NCBI GenBank assembly: GCA_002310175.1
Contig: DBYG01000002.1
Span: 29,051-49,838, forward strand
DNA from: Bacteroidales bacterium UBA1192
Lineage (GTDB): Bacteria > Bacteroidota > Bacteroidia > Bacteroidales > Bacteroidaceae
DNA length: 20,788 bases
Direction of reading: 5' to 3'
Translations under genes and position numbers: made by a program
Notes under the pieces: model-generated
Told to the model about the DNA's origin: nothing
Seen by the model: only the letters and a program-made list of their open reading frames with translations
Databases searched by the model: none
In this document: piece after piece, positions 1 to 6,090 of the stretch
How positions within the stretch are numbered: position 1 is the stretch's first letter
How the letters are laid out: every line of letters starts with the position of its first letter

Positions 1-1
1 C

Positions 2-427
2 AATTCCATCCGCATCAAGTGCGTGGATCCCGACTCGGACGAAGAGGAAGAGTGGGGTGTGAACGGTGACCCGGTCTTCGTCCGGTTCTCCGGCCTAGAT
101 GTGACCACCGGAAGCTACACGGGGACGCCCTTCACGATCGAGAGAGGACCGCAGGACTATTACCTGCTCGATAGCGGCAATAACAGCGACCTCACGCTGA
201 TGGAAGAGGATGTGGTCGAAAAGACCTTCTTCGTGCCCGTCCGCTTCGACAAGGATCTCGAGGCGGGATATGAACTCTGTCTCCAGTTCGGCGGCAACTA
301 TTATGACGACGAGGAGGAACGCCGGAATTCGGTCACCGTGTTCCCGGGCTGCGACATGCGGAAGACGATCACGAGCAAGCTCTTGCTGGAAAACGGCAAA
401 ATTTACTGCTTCAAGGTAACGATATAG
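2..427 (+). CDS. Partial CDS, 3' end of an unrecognised acidic protein
   Basis: The frame is open to the left edge of the window, so the gene starts outside it; a GTG at 23 is inside the open frame and is unlikely to be the true start. About 141 C-terminal residues are visible. They are rich in Asp and Glu (a D/E run near the beginning and a second DDEEE run near the middle) with alternating hydrophobic and polar stretches that suggest beta strands, and end in a strand-like sequence finishing at Ile. There is no transmembrane segment in the visible part. This would fit a secreted or surface beta-rich protein such as a fimbrillin-like or lipoprotein family member of Bacteroidales, but no family was recognised and this is only an inference. 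Codons are GC-rich at third positions, unlike the AT-richer DNA that follows. No clear terminator follows the TAG stop. Confidence 0.6.
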   Translation, partial: NSIRIKCVDPDSDEEEEWGVNGDPVFVRFSGLDVTTGSYTGTPFTIERGPQDYYLLDSGNNSDLTLMEEDVVEKTFFVPVRFDKDLEAGYELCLQFGGNYYDDEEERRNSVTVFPGCDMRKTITSKLLLENGKIYCFKVTI

Positions 428-867
428 AGCGCCATCACAAATAGCACCATGATAACCTCCGAGAGGATATTGATGCGAATGGCATGACTGACATCATTTG
501 TAGTGAGCTCACGCGGATTATTCCCTATGTAGGGTTTGTAAAACTCCTGGCCAAAATAGGTGTGGCTGCAAAAGCTATTCTTGCACAGGACGAAAAACAA
601 TCCCTTGGCTTTAATGATAGTCACATCAAGTCTTTCACAGATGAGCATGCTTTGGTTGAATGGGATGGAGGCTCCCAATGCTATACCTATCAACTTGTAA
701 AAGCACCATTCTACAAGTACTGAACAGGTTATCTGTAAAAGGGTGAACACAGTGCATTTTTTGGCAAAAAAAGTTGCACCAAGATGAAAAGATGGCTTAT
801 TCTTGAATAACTATGCACAATGGGGATAATCAACTCTAATGTCGTATGCTCCACATCTTCAGTGCCT
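428..867. other. 440-base region without a confident gene
   Basis: Base composition drops to clearly more AT-rich than on either side. Two mutually antisense open frames occur. On the minus strand, 403-750 encodes 115 residues ending in a hydrophobic stretch (about residues 93-111) that could be a membrane segment; it overlaps the preceding plus-strand gene by 25 bases. On the plus strand, 484-723 encodes 79 residues. Neither has a recognised family, a ribosome binding site or an obvious promoter, and each could be a remnant or chance frame. A weak AT-rich hairpin with GTGCA/TGCAC ends (752-779) lies in the part downstream of the sigma operon. I cannot decide which strand, if any, is coding. 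Confidence 0.4.
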
Positions 868-1359
868 TCATCTGTCGCCGTCCAAGGCATCGGACAGAAT
901 GTTCTCCAGCTGTTGCCGTGACATCTGGCCATCCAAGCAAATAAAGGTGTATTCCCCTTCCTCCTGTGCTGTGAATACCAGGCTTGTCACGTTGTCCTCC
1001 TTGCCCACAATGTATATGTGAACCGTCTCCCCGTTATCCTTAATCTCCATGAGCATCTCATACCTGCCGGTTTTTACCATCTTGTTAACGTCGGAGCTTA
1101 TGGAGTTATTAATTTCCGTGTTCTCGCTGTTTATCAGGTAGAAACCTGTCATGGTACGTATTATGGAGGTTATATTAATGTGCTCGTCACCCATCTCCAT
1201 GTCCGGAAGCTGGCCCATGAGCCGCAGCATCACCGGTGAGATATATACAGCTGACACATCCTTGGCATCAGAGTACTTGTTGTAAATATTCCTGCCGCTC
1301 TGAGCGAACATGGCAGCTGTTATCAGCAGGGCGACAGTAAACAATATTGTCCTTTTCAT
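868..1359 (-). CDS. DUF4252-domain secreted protein, last gene of the ECF sigma operon
   Basis: This 163-residue protein has a clear N-terminal signal peptide (MKRTILF, hydrophobic core, then a likely cut after MFA). The rest resembles the DUF4252 family, small exported Bacteroidetes proteins of unknown function that usually sit beside ECF sigma factors; the telling parts are the long polar helix region followed by a LMEIKDNGE segment and an IYIVGKEDN..LVF strand pair, closely parallel to the paralogue encoded at 2258-2767. An ATG at 1371 would add four residues (MQID) inside the upstream gene; I prefer 1359 because it places the signal peptide at the N-terminus and lies one base after the upstream TGA. 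It is the fourth gene of a co-directional operon. Its role, perhaps in envelope signalling, is inferred from the neighbours only. Confidence 0.85.
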   Translation of the reverse strand: MKRTILFTVALLITAAMFAQSGRNIYNKYSDAKDVSAVYISPVMLRLMGQLPDMEMGDEHINITSIIRTMTGFYLINSENTEINNSISSDVNKMVKTGRYEMLMEIKDNGETVHIYIVGKEDNVTSLVFTAQEEGEYTFICLDGQMSRQQLENILSDALDGDR

Positions 1360-1360
1360 A

Positions 1361-1768
1361 TCAATTTGCATTTAAATTATTTATTACTCCGTTTGTCTTC
1401 TCTATAACAGGGTTGGCCTCCGATGCTATATCCATCCCCTGGGCCACCTTACTTGTCATGTATGACAGTGTCCTCTCCAGCTGCGCATAGGCTTCGGCAG
1501 GATTGTCGAAGGTGTCGTGCGGACGCCTGCCCACGGTAAACAGAAGCAGCAGGCCGGCAGCCGTGGCGGTTATCAACCCTGCAATGGAATACCTTGCAGC
1601 CCTGTGGCTCTTTCCTTCCTCCTGTCTCAGCTTCCCGGCTGCAGCGGCAGCCGTGAGAGCACGGGCTATACCGGTGTTGAGCGTAGGGGGAATCTTTACG
1701 GAGCAGTCCCCGGCCTGCGTCTCCAGAGCCTCGAGGCTCATTTTTTCAATCTCTTCAATCTGTTTCAT
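1361..1768 (-). CDS. One-pass membrane protein, probable anti-sigma factor
   Basis: The 135-residue product has a cytoplasmic-looking N-terminal part of about 58 residues, including an MSLEALE..C..KIPP segment, then one hydrophobic helix at about residues 61-79 flanked by Arg on both sides, then a polar helical C-terminal part of about 55 residues. This N-in, single-pass design, directly after an ECF sigma gene, is what is expected of an anti-sigma factor, although no zinc-binding HxxxCxxC motif (ZAS type) is present and no named family was recognised. Its ATG overlaps the sigma stop by 4 bp (ATGA), which suggests translational coupling and matched amounts of the two proteins. The downstream DUF4252 gene starts at its stop. 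Function as an anti-sigma factor is inference from context and topology. Confidence 0.8.
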   Translation of the reverse strand: MKQIEEIEKMSLEALETQAGDCSVKIPPTLNTGIARALTAAAAAGKLRQEEGKSHRAARYSIAGLITATAAGLLLLFTVGRRPHDTFDNPAEAYAQLERTLSYMTSKVAQGMDIASEANPVIEKTNGVINNLNAN

Positions 1769-2247
1769 TGCACTTTCTTCAGTTGTTTTCTTGCCTGGCT
1801 AAGGAGTACCCTCAGTGTGAGGTACCCAATGCCTGTTTTTTCCTCTATCTCCTTGTAGGAAAGCTCCTGGAATACTCTCATCCGGAGCACCTGTCGCTGC
1901 CTTTCGGGCAGACGGTCTATGGCGTCCATCACGCGTGCCATTCTCTCCCTCTGTTCCATGCGCTCCGCCGTGTCCGTGCCGGCAGGTATTGTATCCGGTA
2001 TCCCGGAAGTACTGCGGCAAGTCCCGGAGCGTCTTATCATATCTATGCAGATGTTCCTCACCAGCGTTATGCAATAGGCCTTCGGGTTGACTACCGTTTC
2101 CAGTGACTCCCGCTGTTCCCATAGCCTAACAAACATCTCCTGTACTGCATCCTGGGCATCGCTCTCTGATTCAAGAATAAAATAGGCTACCCGGTATAGC
2201 TGCCCGCCCAACGGAATGAATATTTCAGAGAACTCCCTGTAACCCAT
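1765..2247 (-). CDS. ECF-type RNA polymerase sigma factor
   Basis: A 160-residue sigma-70 family protein of ECF size. Region 2 spans about residues 14-74, with the core-binding and -10 recognition signature DAVQEMFVRLWE at 33-44 and the helix ending NICIDMIRR. Region 4 spans about 104-157, with the LPERQRQVLRMRVFQELSYKEI segment in two helices and the recognition helix region TGIGYLTLRVLLSQARKQL. There is no region 1 or 3. It is the second gene in the operon, 10 bases after the first DUF4252 gene and 4-bp overlapped with the membrane protein gene that probably holds it inactive. As with most ECF systems the operon may be autoregulated, but I could not recognise its promoter. The signal sensed is unknown. 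Confidence 0.95.
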   Translation of the reverse strand: MGYREFSEIFIPLGGQLYRVAYFILESESDAQDAVQEMFVRLWEQRESLETVVNPKAYCITLVRNICIDMIRRSGTCRSTSGIPDTIPAGTDTAERMEQRERMARVMDAIDRLPERQRQVLRMRVFQELSYKEIEEKTGIGYLTLRVLLSQARKQLKKVQ

Positions 2248-2257
2248 CTCTCTTTCG

Positions 2258-2767
2258 TTAGTCTTTATTTATTCTATTGAGTATGTCAGCCGGAATGCTC
2301 CCGAACAGACATATCAGCGTACAGCTCTGAGGAGTGTAAAGTACAAATTCCTTTATGCTCTTCTCCTTGTCCGTCAGGATGCCGTACAGCAGCATGGAAT
2401 TTTCGCCGTCCTTGATTTCCATCAGAAGGTTCCCGGGATCAAGAGCCTTCTCCAGGTCCCGGTTTATCATTGTGCGAGTCTCATAGCTGCAATCCTCATA
2501 ATCCACCACGATGAGTTTGTTTATCTGCTTTATCACCTTGTCCATCTCACGGGCCTCGGGGCTATTGTCCTTTGAGAGTGACATCCTCACCGCACCCTTG
2601 AGGATATCGGCTGCCAACGGGCCTATCCTGATCACCTCAAATCCCGACTCACTGCCGTAATCCTGTATGACACGGTGTATCATGTACTCCGAAACTACTT
2701 CCTTTTCCTTCCTGGCATTTCCCAACAGTGGAATCATAAGTGCCAGAATTATAAAAAAACTCCTCAT
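2258..2767 (-). CDS. DUF4252-domain secreted protein, first gene of the ECF sigma operon
   Basis: The 169-residue product starts with a signal peptide (MRSFFIILALMIPLLGNA). The mature part shows the DUF4252 pattern seen also in the product of 868-1359: an early hydrophobic segment (FEVIRIGPLAADI), a central polar helical part, then LLMEIKDGENSMLLYGILTD and a final LYTPQSCTLICLFG strand. It is thus a diverged paralogue within the same operon. No lipobox Cys is visible, so it is probably periplasmic or secreted rather than a lipoprotein. It is the promoter-proximal gene, with its stop 10 bases before the sigma ATG. Known for the family: exported, Bacteroidetes-restricted, function unknown. A role as sensor or effector of the sigma pathway is inference. 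Confidence 0.85.
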   Translation of the reverse strand: MRSFFIILALMIPLLGNARKEKEVVSEYMIHRVIQDYGSESGFEVIRIGPLAADILKGAVRMSLSKDNSPEAREMDKVIKQINKLIVVDYEDCSYETRTMINRDLEKALDPGNLLMEIKDGENSMLLYGILTDKEKSIKEFVLYTPQSCTLICLFGSIPADILNRINKD

Positions 2768-2920
2768 TGTGGTTTGTCTTTAATCCTCTCTTTATTTACA
2801 ATGTAATCGCAGCAACTTTATTTTTATTGTGCTGTTTCGCAATAAAGACGCACTCTAATCCGGTTTGTTAATTATTTTTTTTAATAATGTTCAACGTATA
2901 TGTCTTTTCCTGATTCTGGT

Positions 2921-3172
2921 GGTTCTTCCACAATTTAGTTGAAAGACTGCCTTTAAGCTGCTTCCAAGCAGCAATCACTCTGCTTCCAGGCTGCTTTGTG
3001 CCATACTCAAGGGGTATGGCTACCCTATGGCTACCCTATGGCAACTCTATGGCAACCCTATGGGTAGAGTATGGGTAGAGTGAGAGTAAAACGAAGTTGA
3101 TAACAAGATAATATGACTTAACTGCAACAACTCAAACATAAACTTGTCTTTTCAACTAAATTTCGGAAGACC
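2921..3172. repeat. 252-bp element bounded by imperfect 27-bp inverted repeats (MITE-like candidate)
   Basis: The left end 2921-2947 and the reverse complement of the right end 3146-3172 align over 27 bases with two mismatches and two single-base gaps; the shared core is AATTTAGTTGAAA. Inside lie a perfect palindrome GCTGCTT-CC-AAGCAGC (2957-2972), a partial second copy of it (CTGCTTCCA at 2980-2988), and the 11-bp tandem repeats at 3016-3081. No open frame and no clear target-site duplication were seen. The form suggests a non-autonomous mobile or dispersed repeat, or a folded RNA; this is inference. Confidence 0.55.
3016..3081. repeat. Six 11-bp tandem repeats starting ATGG
   Basis: Six uninterrupted 11-base units begin at 3016, 3027, 3038, 3049, 3060 and 3071. 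The first two are ATGGCTACCCT, the third ATGGCAACTCT, the fourth ATGGCAACCCT, the last two ATGGGTAGAGT. The first four units carry ACCC or ACTC and the last two carry GGGTAGAGT, so the array can fold on itself: CTACCC (3020, 3031) pairs with GGGTAG (3062, 3073), and ACTCTA (3044-3049) with TAGAGT (3065-3070). The period is close to one DNA helical turn. Confidence 0.85.
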
Positions 3173-3268
3173 GAAAAGGTTGACAGTGATAACCATATTA
3201 TAACCGTAACACTCTAACAGCTGTAAAAGAACAGGTGGCACACCAGTTTATCCCCAAATGAGATATTA

Positions 3269-3304
3269 TTTTACGATTTTATATAACGATTTTACGATTT
3301 TATA
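3269..3304. repeat. Pair of 15-bp direct repeats, 21 bp apart
   Basis: TTTTACGATTTTATA occurs perfectly at 3269-3283 and 3290-3304, separated by 6 bases. The 21-bp period is two helical turns, and the second copy ends 22 bases before the -7 box at 3327, so a tandem protein-binding site is possible. No regulator is identified. Confidence 0.7.
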
Positions 3305-3326
3305 CATCAGGAGCTGTCCATATAGG

Positions 3327-3334
3327 TAATTTTG
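3327..3334 (+). promoter_or_regulatory. Candidate Bacteroides-type -7 promoter box
   Basis: TAATTTTG matches the Bacteroidetes primary-sigma -7 consensus TAnnTTTG exactly. No clear TTTG -33 element lies at the usual distance (only a T-run near 3298-3301). A transcript from here would start near 3340 and meet the terminator at 3423-3457. Confidence 0.4.
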
Positions 3335-3339
3335 CATAG

Positions 3340-3457
3340 ATTTTTTTTGACAGAAAGAACCTGAAAAGTATCATTGATAAACATAAAACTTCCGTTCTTC
3401 TCAATAAGTCTTTAAACGGAGTCCCCAAGCTGCATTACGCAGCTTGGGGTTTATTTT
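3340..3457 (+). ncRNA. Candidate short structured transcript (sRNA or mnmA leader/attenuator)
   Basis: A transcript begun at the box at 3327 and stopped at the terminator ending near 3457 would be about 118 nt. It would contain a first hairpin in which ACT-CCGTT (3388-3396, with a bulged T at 3391) pairs with AACGGAGT (3415-3422), followed at once by the terminator hairpin. It shows no obvious reading frame. It could be a small RNA, or a premature-termination leader upstream of mnmA. No Rfam family was recognised. Confidence 0.35.
3423..3457 (+). terminator. Rho-independent terminator 33 bases upstream of mnmA
   Basis: A perfect 11-bp stem, CCCCAAGCTGC (3423-3433) with GCAGCTTGGGG (3439-3449), closes a 5-base loop and is followed by TTTATTTT. 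On the minus strand the stem is not followed by T residues, so it acts in the plus direction. No plus-strand gene ends just upstream, so it must stop a non-coding transcript, act as an attenuator, or shield mnmA from read-through. Confidence 0.85.
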
Positions 3458-3477
3458 CGGAATAAGTTTAAAAGCAT

Positions 3478-3485
3478 TATTTTTG
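3478..3485 (+). promoter_or_regulatory. Candidate -7 box directly before mnmA
   Basis: TATTTTTG matches TAnnTTTG and ends 4 bases before the mnmA ATG. Transcription would start at or next to the ATG, giving a leaderless or nearly leaderless message. The -33 region has only a weak TTTTCGG match at 3454-3460. It could be a chance match in AT-rich DNA. Confidence 0.4.
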
Positions 3486-3489
3486 CAGC

Positions 3490-4872
3490 ATGAAGATTTG
3501 TGTAGGGCTTTCAGGCGGGGTTGATTCAAGCGTTGCGGCTTTACTGCTTAAGCAGCAAGGACATGACGTGTTTGGTTTGTTCATGCAGAACTGGCATGAT
3601 ACTGAAGGTACGCTTCACGGTGACTGCGAGTGGGAGGAGGACCGTATGGTAGCCCAGATGGTGGCCAGGAAGATAGGAATACCTTTTCATTTTATTGACC
3701 TGAGTGAAGTATACAGGAAACGTGTGGTTGACTATATGTTCCATGAGTATTCCAAGGGACGGACCCCAAATCCGGATGTACTGTGCAACCGTGAAATAAA
3801 GTTTGACGCTTTTCTTGAAGCGGCATCAGGGCTTGGGGCTGAGATGGTGGCCACCGGGCATTACTGCCGGAAGGAAATCATGACAGCCGATTACGGCAAG
3901 TCTGTCTGCAGGATACTGGAAGGGACAGACCCAAACAAGGATCAGAGTTACTTCCTGTGCCAACTCAACCAGGAGCAGCTTTCCAAAGCTCTCTTTCCTG
4001 TAGGACACCTGCTCAAGCCGGAGGTTCGCAGGATAGCAGCCGAGGCAGGTCTCCCTTCCGCCACCAGAAAGGATTCTCAGGGAATATGTTTTGTGGGTAA
4101 GGTTGACCTTCCCGAATTCCTCAAACAGAAACTCAAGAGTGTACGTGGGGATGTTGTGGAGGTTTATGACCGCTTCTATTCCGATGACGCACACTATCAT
4201 TTTGTGGAGCAGACCCTCTCCTCCCTCACGGTAGGCTCCGTACCTGCTGTGATGGTAACCGGATATGTCAGCGAAGATAAATGTACCGGCACTCTGGGTT
4301 CAAACAGCTACGATCCACAAAAGCTTTCACAACTGGACGACACTACACTTTCCCTGCTGGCCGGAGAGGTAGACTACTCTGCCATCAAGTTCATTACCGA
4401 AACCTACCGTTCAGGGCGCAAGCATACGAAAAAGACCCGCTGGAAGCAGAACCCCTGGGGAAAGATAATAGGGGAGCACAACGGTGCGCAATTCTTCACC
4501 ATAGGACAGCGTCATGGTCTCAACATAGGAGGACATGACGGTTCTCTCTTCGTTATAGGTACTGATATTGAGAGGAATATAGTATATGCGGGCGAGGGGC
4601 ACACACATAAGGGGCTGTCTCGCAGCTGCCTCAATATAAGCACTGACCAGGTGCACTGGATCCGGCCTGATATAATTATGTCTCAAGGTGAGCTACGCCG
4701 ATACCGGGTAAGGATACGTTACAGGCAGCCTCTTCAGGACGCATGGCTCATGATGCGTGAAACCGGCATGTATATCCTGTTTGACGAACCTCAGAGAGGT
4801 ATTACTCCCGGGCAGTTTGCCGTATGGTACGCTGCGGATGGTGAGATGCTCGGCTCCGGAACAATCAGCTAA
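3490..4872 (+). CDS. mnmA: tRNA-uridine 2-sulfurtransferase MnmA with a central insertion
   Basis: This enzyme adds sulfur to C2 of the wobble uridine (U34) of Lys, Glu and Gln tRNAs in the cytoplasm, using ATP to adenylate the base. The PP-loop SGGVDSS is at residues 8-14, which fixes the ATG at 3490. The two active cysteines are in PNPDVLCNREIKF (C99) and DSQGICFVG (C200), and NKDQSYFL (149-156) and GEHNGAQFFTIGQRHGL (328-344) are conserved landmarks. The C-terminal beta-barrel part ends with RGITPGQFAVWY. The protein has 460 residues, against about 360-370 for typical MnmA; the excess of about 97 residues lies at 226-322, between GDVVEV and the IGEH motif, where E. coli has about four. Catalytic residues are intact, so it should be active. 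Bacteroides species often carry several MnmA paralogues, and this may be one. Its end overlaps the convergent uxuA by 3 bases within the two stop codons. Confidence 0.93.
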   Translation: MKICVGLSGGVDSSVAALLLKQQGHDVFGLFMQNWHDTEGTLHGDCEWEEDRMVAQMVARKIGIPFHFIDLSEVYRKRVVDYMFHEYSKGRTPNPDVLCNREIKFDAFLEAASGLGAEMVATGHYCRKEIMTADYGKSVCRILEGTDPNKDQSYFLCQLNQEQLSKALFPVGHLLKPEVRRIAAEAGLPSATRKDSQGICFVGKVDLPEFLKQKLKSVRGDVVEVYDRFYSDDAHYHFVEQTLSSLTVGSVPAVMVTGYVSEDKCTGTLGSNSYDPQKLSQLDDTTLSLLAGEVDYSAIKFITETYRSGRKHTKKTRWKQNPWGKIIGEHNGAQFFTIGQRHGLNIGGHDGSLFVIGTDIERNIVYAGEGHTHKGLSRSCLNISTDQVHWIRPDIIMSQGELRRYRVRIRYRQPLQDAWLMMRETGMYILFDEPQRGITPGQFAVWYAADGEMLGSGTIS

Positions 4873-6089
4873 AGGCTTTCTCTGGACAACATTCTGTCTA
4901 TCCCCACCATAAGCCCGTCCAGCTCGGCTATACCGCGCAACCGTCCGTTAAGGGGATAACCTATATTGTACCTGTCGGCATCAAGGTCATTCAGTATTCT
5001 TATACCATGATCCGGCCTTACGGGTATTCTGGTATCGTGCCTGCCTTCTGACACACGCCTGCGCTGCTCGCGCATGAGAGCCTCGACTATGGCTGGCATA
5101 TCCAGGCTTCCGTAAAGGTGACCGGACTCATAGAAGCTCTTGTATCCGGTATATCGGGTGTTCCTGAGATGGGCGAAGTGGATTCGGGAACCAAATCTTT
5201 CAGCCATGAGCGGAAGATCATTGTCATGACGTCCGGACAATGAACCGGTACAGAATGTTATTCCGTTCCTGAGGGAGGTGTTGGCTTCAGTGAGCCACTC
5301 CATGTCATCGGAGCAACCCATGATGCGGGGCATCCCGAGGATGGGATACGGCGGATCATCCGGATGTATGCACAGGTTGACTCCATACTCCTCACAGTCA
5401 GGAATTATCTTATCGATAAAATATTTGAGGTTTTCCCTGTAACCGTCACGATCAATATCCCTGTAACGGGATATATACTCAAGGAAGAGTTTCTCAGGAT
5501 TGCTGACAGAGCCGTCAATCACACCGTTAATGAAACCTTGTGTCACCACAATTATGTTGTAACTGAGCGCAGAGGCCTCTTCAGGGGTCATACGAGAGAA
5601 TACTTTCTCTGCCTCCTCAAGGTCCTCTCTGGAGTAATCATCGGCTGCGTCAGGACGCTTGAGGATGAACACATCAAACGCCACAAAGGTGGGATAGTCA
5701 AAACAGAGCCCTATTCCGCCGCCGGGTTGCGGATAATCCAATATTGTCCTGCACCAATCCAAAACCGGCATGAAGTTGTAACATACGGTGTCAATTCCGC
5801 ATTCGCCCAGATTCCGTATGGTATGCCGGTAGTTCCCGATATGTTTTTCCCTGTCAGCGGAGCCGGTCTTGATGGATTCTGATACCGGGATACTCTCCAC
5901 CACGCTCCACCGCATCCCTTTTGACTCAATCTCACGCTTGAGCCGGAGTATCTCCTCCTTAGGCCAGACTTCCCCTGTCGGGATATGATGAAGGGCGGTT
6001 ACAACCCCTTCAATACCCATCTGGACCATATTGTCCAAAGTGACGGCATCATTATGGCCAAACCATCGCCATGCTTTCTCGAGCTTCAT
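4869..6089 (-). CDS. uxuA: Mannonate dehydratase UxuA
   Basis: It dehydrates D-mannonate to 2-keto-3-deoxy-D-gluconate (KDG) in glucuronate breakdown. From ATG 6089 the product has 406 residues, near the 394 of E. coli UxuA. Conserved parts are WFGHNDAVTL (9-18), HH (34-35), CIHPDDPP (240-247), CTGS (280-283), HFAHLRN (304-310) and RPDHG (358-362). H242, C280, H307 and D360 match, in order and largely in spacing, the Mn-binding His-Cys-His-Asp set of the Streptococcus suis enzyme as I recall it. The frame extends upstream to an ATG at 6125, but that adds 12 unlike residues inside the SDR gene; the 6089 ATG follows the SDR stop by one base. It is the last gene of a six-gene operon. No terminator separates it from mnmA, which converges on it. 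Confidence 0.95.
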   Translation of the reverse strand: MKLEKAWRWFGHNDAVTLDNMVQMGIEGVVTALHHIPTGEVWPKEEILRLKREIESKGMRWSVVESIPVSESIKTGSADREKHIGNYRHTIRNLGECGIDTVCYNFMPVLDWCRTILDYPQPGGGIGLCFDYPTFVAFDVFILKRPDAADDYSREDLEEAEKVFSRMTPEEASALSYNIIVVTQGFINGVIDGSVSNPEKLFLEYISRYRDIDRDGYRENLKYFIDKIIPDCEEYGVNLCIHPDDPPYPILGMPRIMGCSDDMEWLTEANTSLRNGITFCTGSLSGRHDNDLPLMAERFGSRIHFAHLRNTRYTGYKSFYESGHLYGSLDMPAIVEALMREQRRRVSEGRHDTRIPVRPDHGIRILNDLDADRYNIGYPLNGRLRGIAELDGLMVGIDRMLSRESL

Positions 6090-6090
6090 G

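Larger units (their letters stand above)
2768..3489. other. 722-base divergent intergenic region between the sigma operon and mnmA
   Basis: No coding frame of substance was seen. The region holds, from left to right, AT-rich DNA that must contain the promoter of the minus-strand sigma operon (no TAnnTTTG box found there); a 252-bp repeat-like element (2921-3172); a small perfect hairpin TTTCGG-AAGA-CCGAAA at 3161-3176 that overlaps the element's right end; 15-bp direct repeats (3269-3304); a -7 box at 3327; a two-hairpin stretch ending in a terminator (3388-3457); and a second -7 box at 3478 just before mnmA. Each is listed separately. Confidence 0.7.

Noticed and set aside
141..151. Metal or nucleotide motif in the acidic edge protein
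   Set aside because: Asp/Glu runs alone are not a binding signature, and the N-terminal part of the gene is outside the window.
752..779. Terminator for the sigma operon
   Set aside because: The stem is mostly A-T with a bulge, lies about 90 bases past the last stop, and has no T-run directly after it on the minus strand.
1361..1371. Disrupted or frameshifted junction between the membrane protein and the second DUF4252 gene
   Set aside because: Both frames are intact; the apparent overlap only reflects an alternative upstream ATG, and the preferred ATG follows the TGA by one base.
3016..3081. CRISPR array
   Set aside because: Units are 11 bp and contiguous, without spacers, and no cas gene is present.
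3423..3449. Minus-strand action of the hairpin before mnmA
   Set aside because: On that strand the stem is followed by ACTCCG rather than T residues.
5364..5882. 172-residue open frame on the plus strand opposite uxuA
   Set aside because: It is antisense to well-conserved uxuA codons including the metal-site motifs, has no family resemblance, and has no promoter or ribosome binding site.
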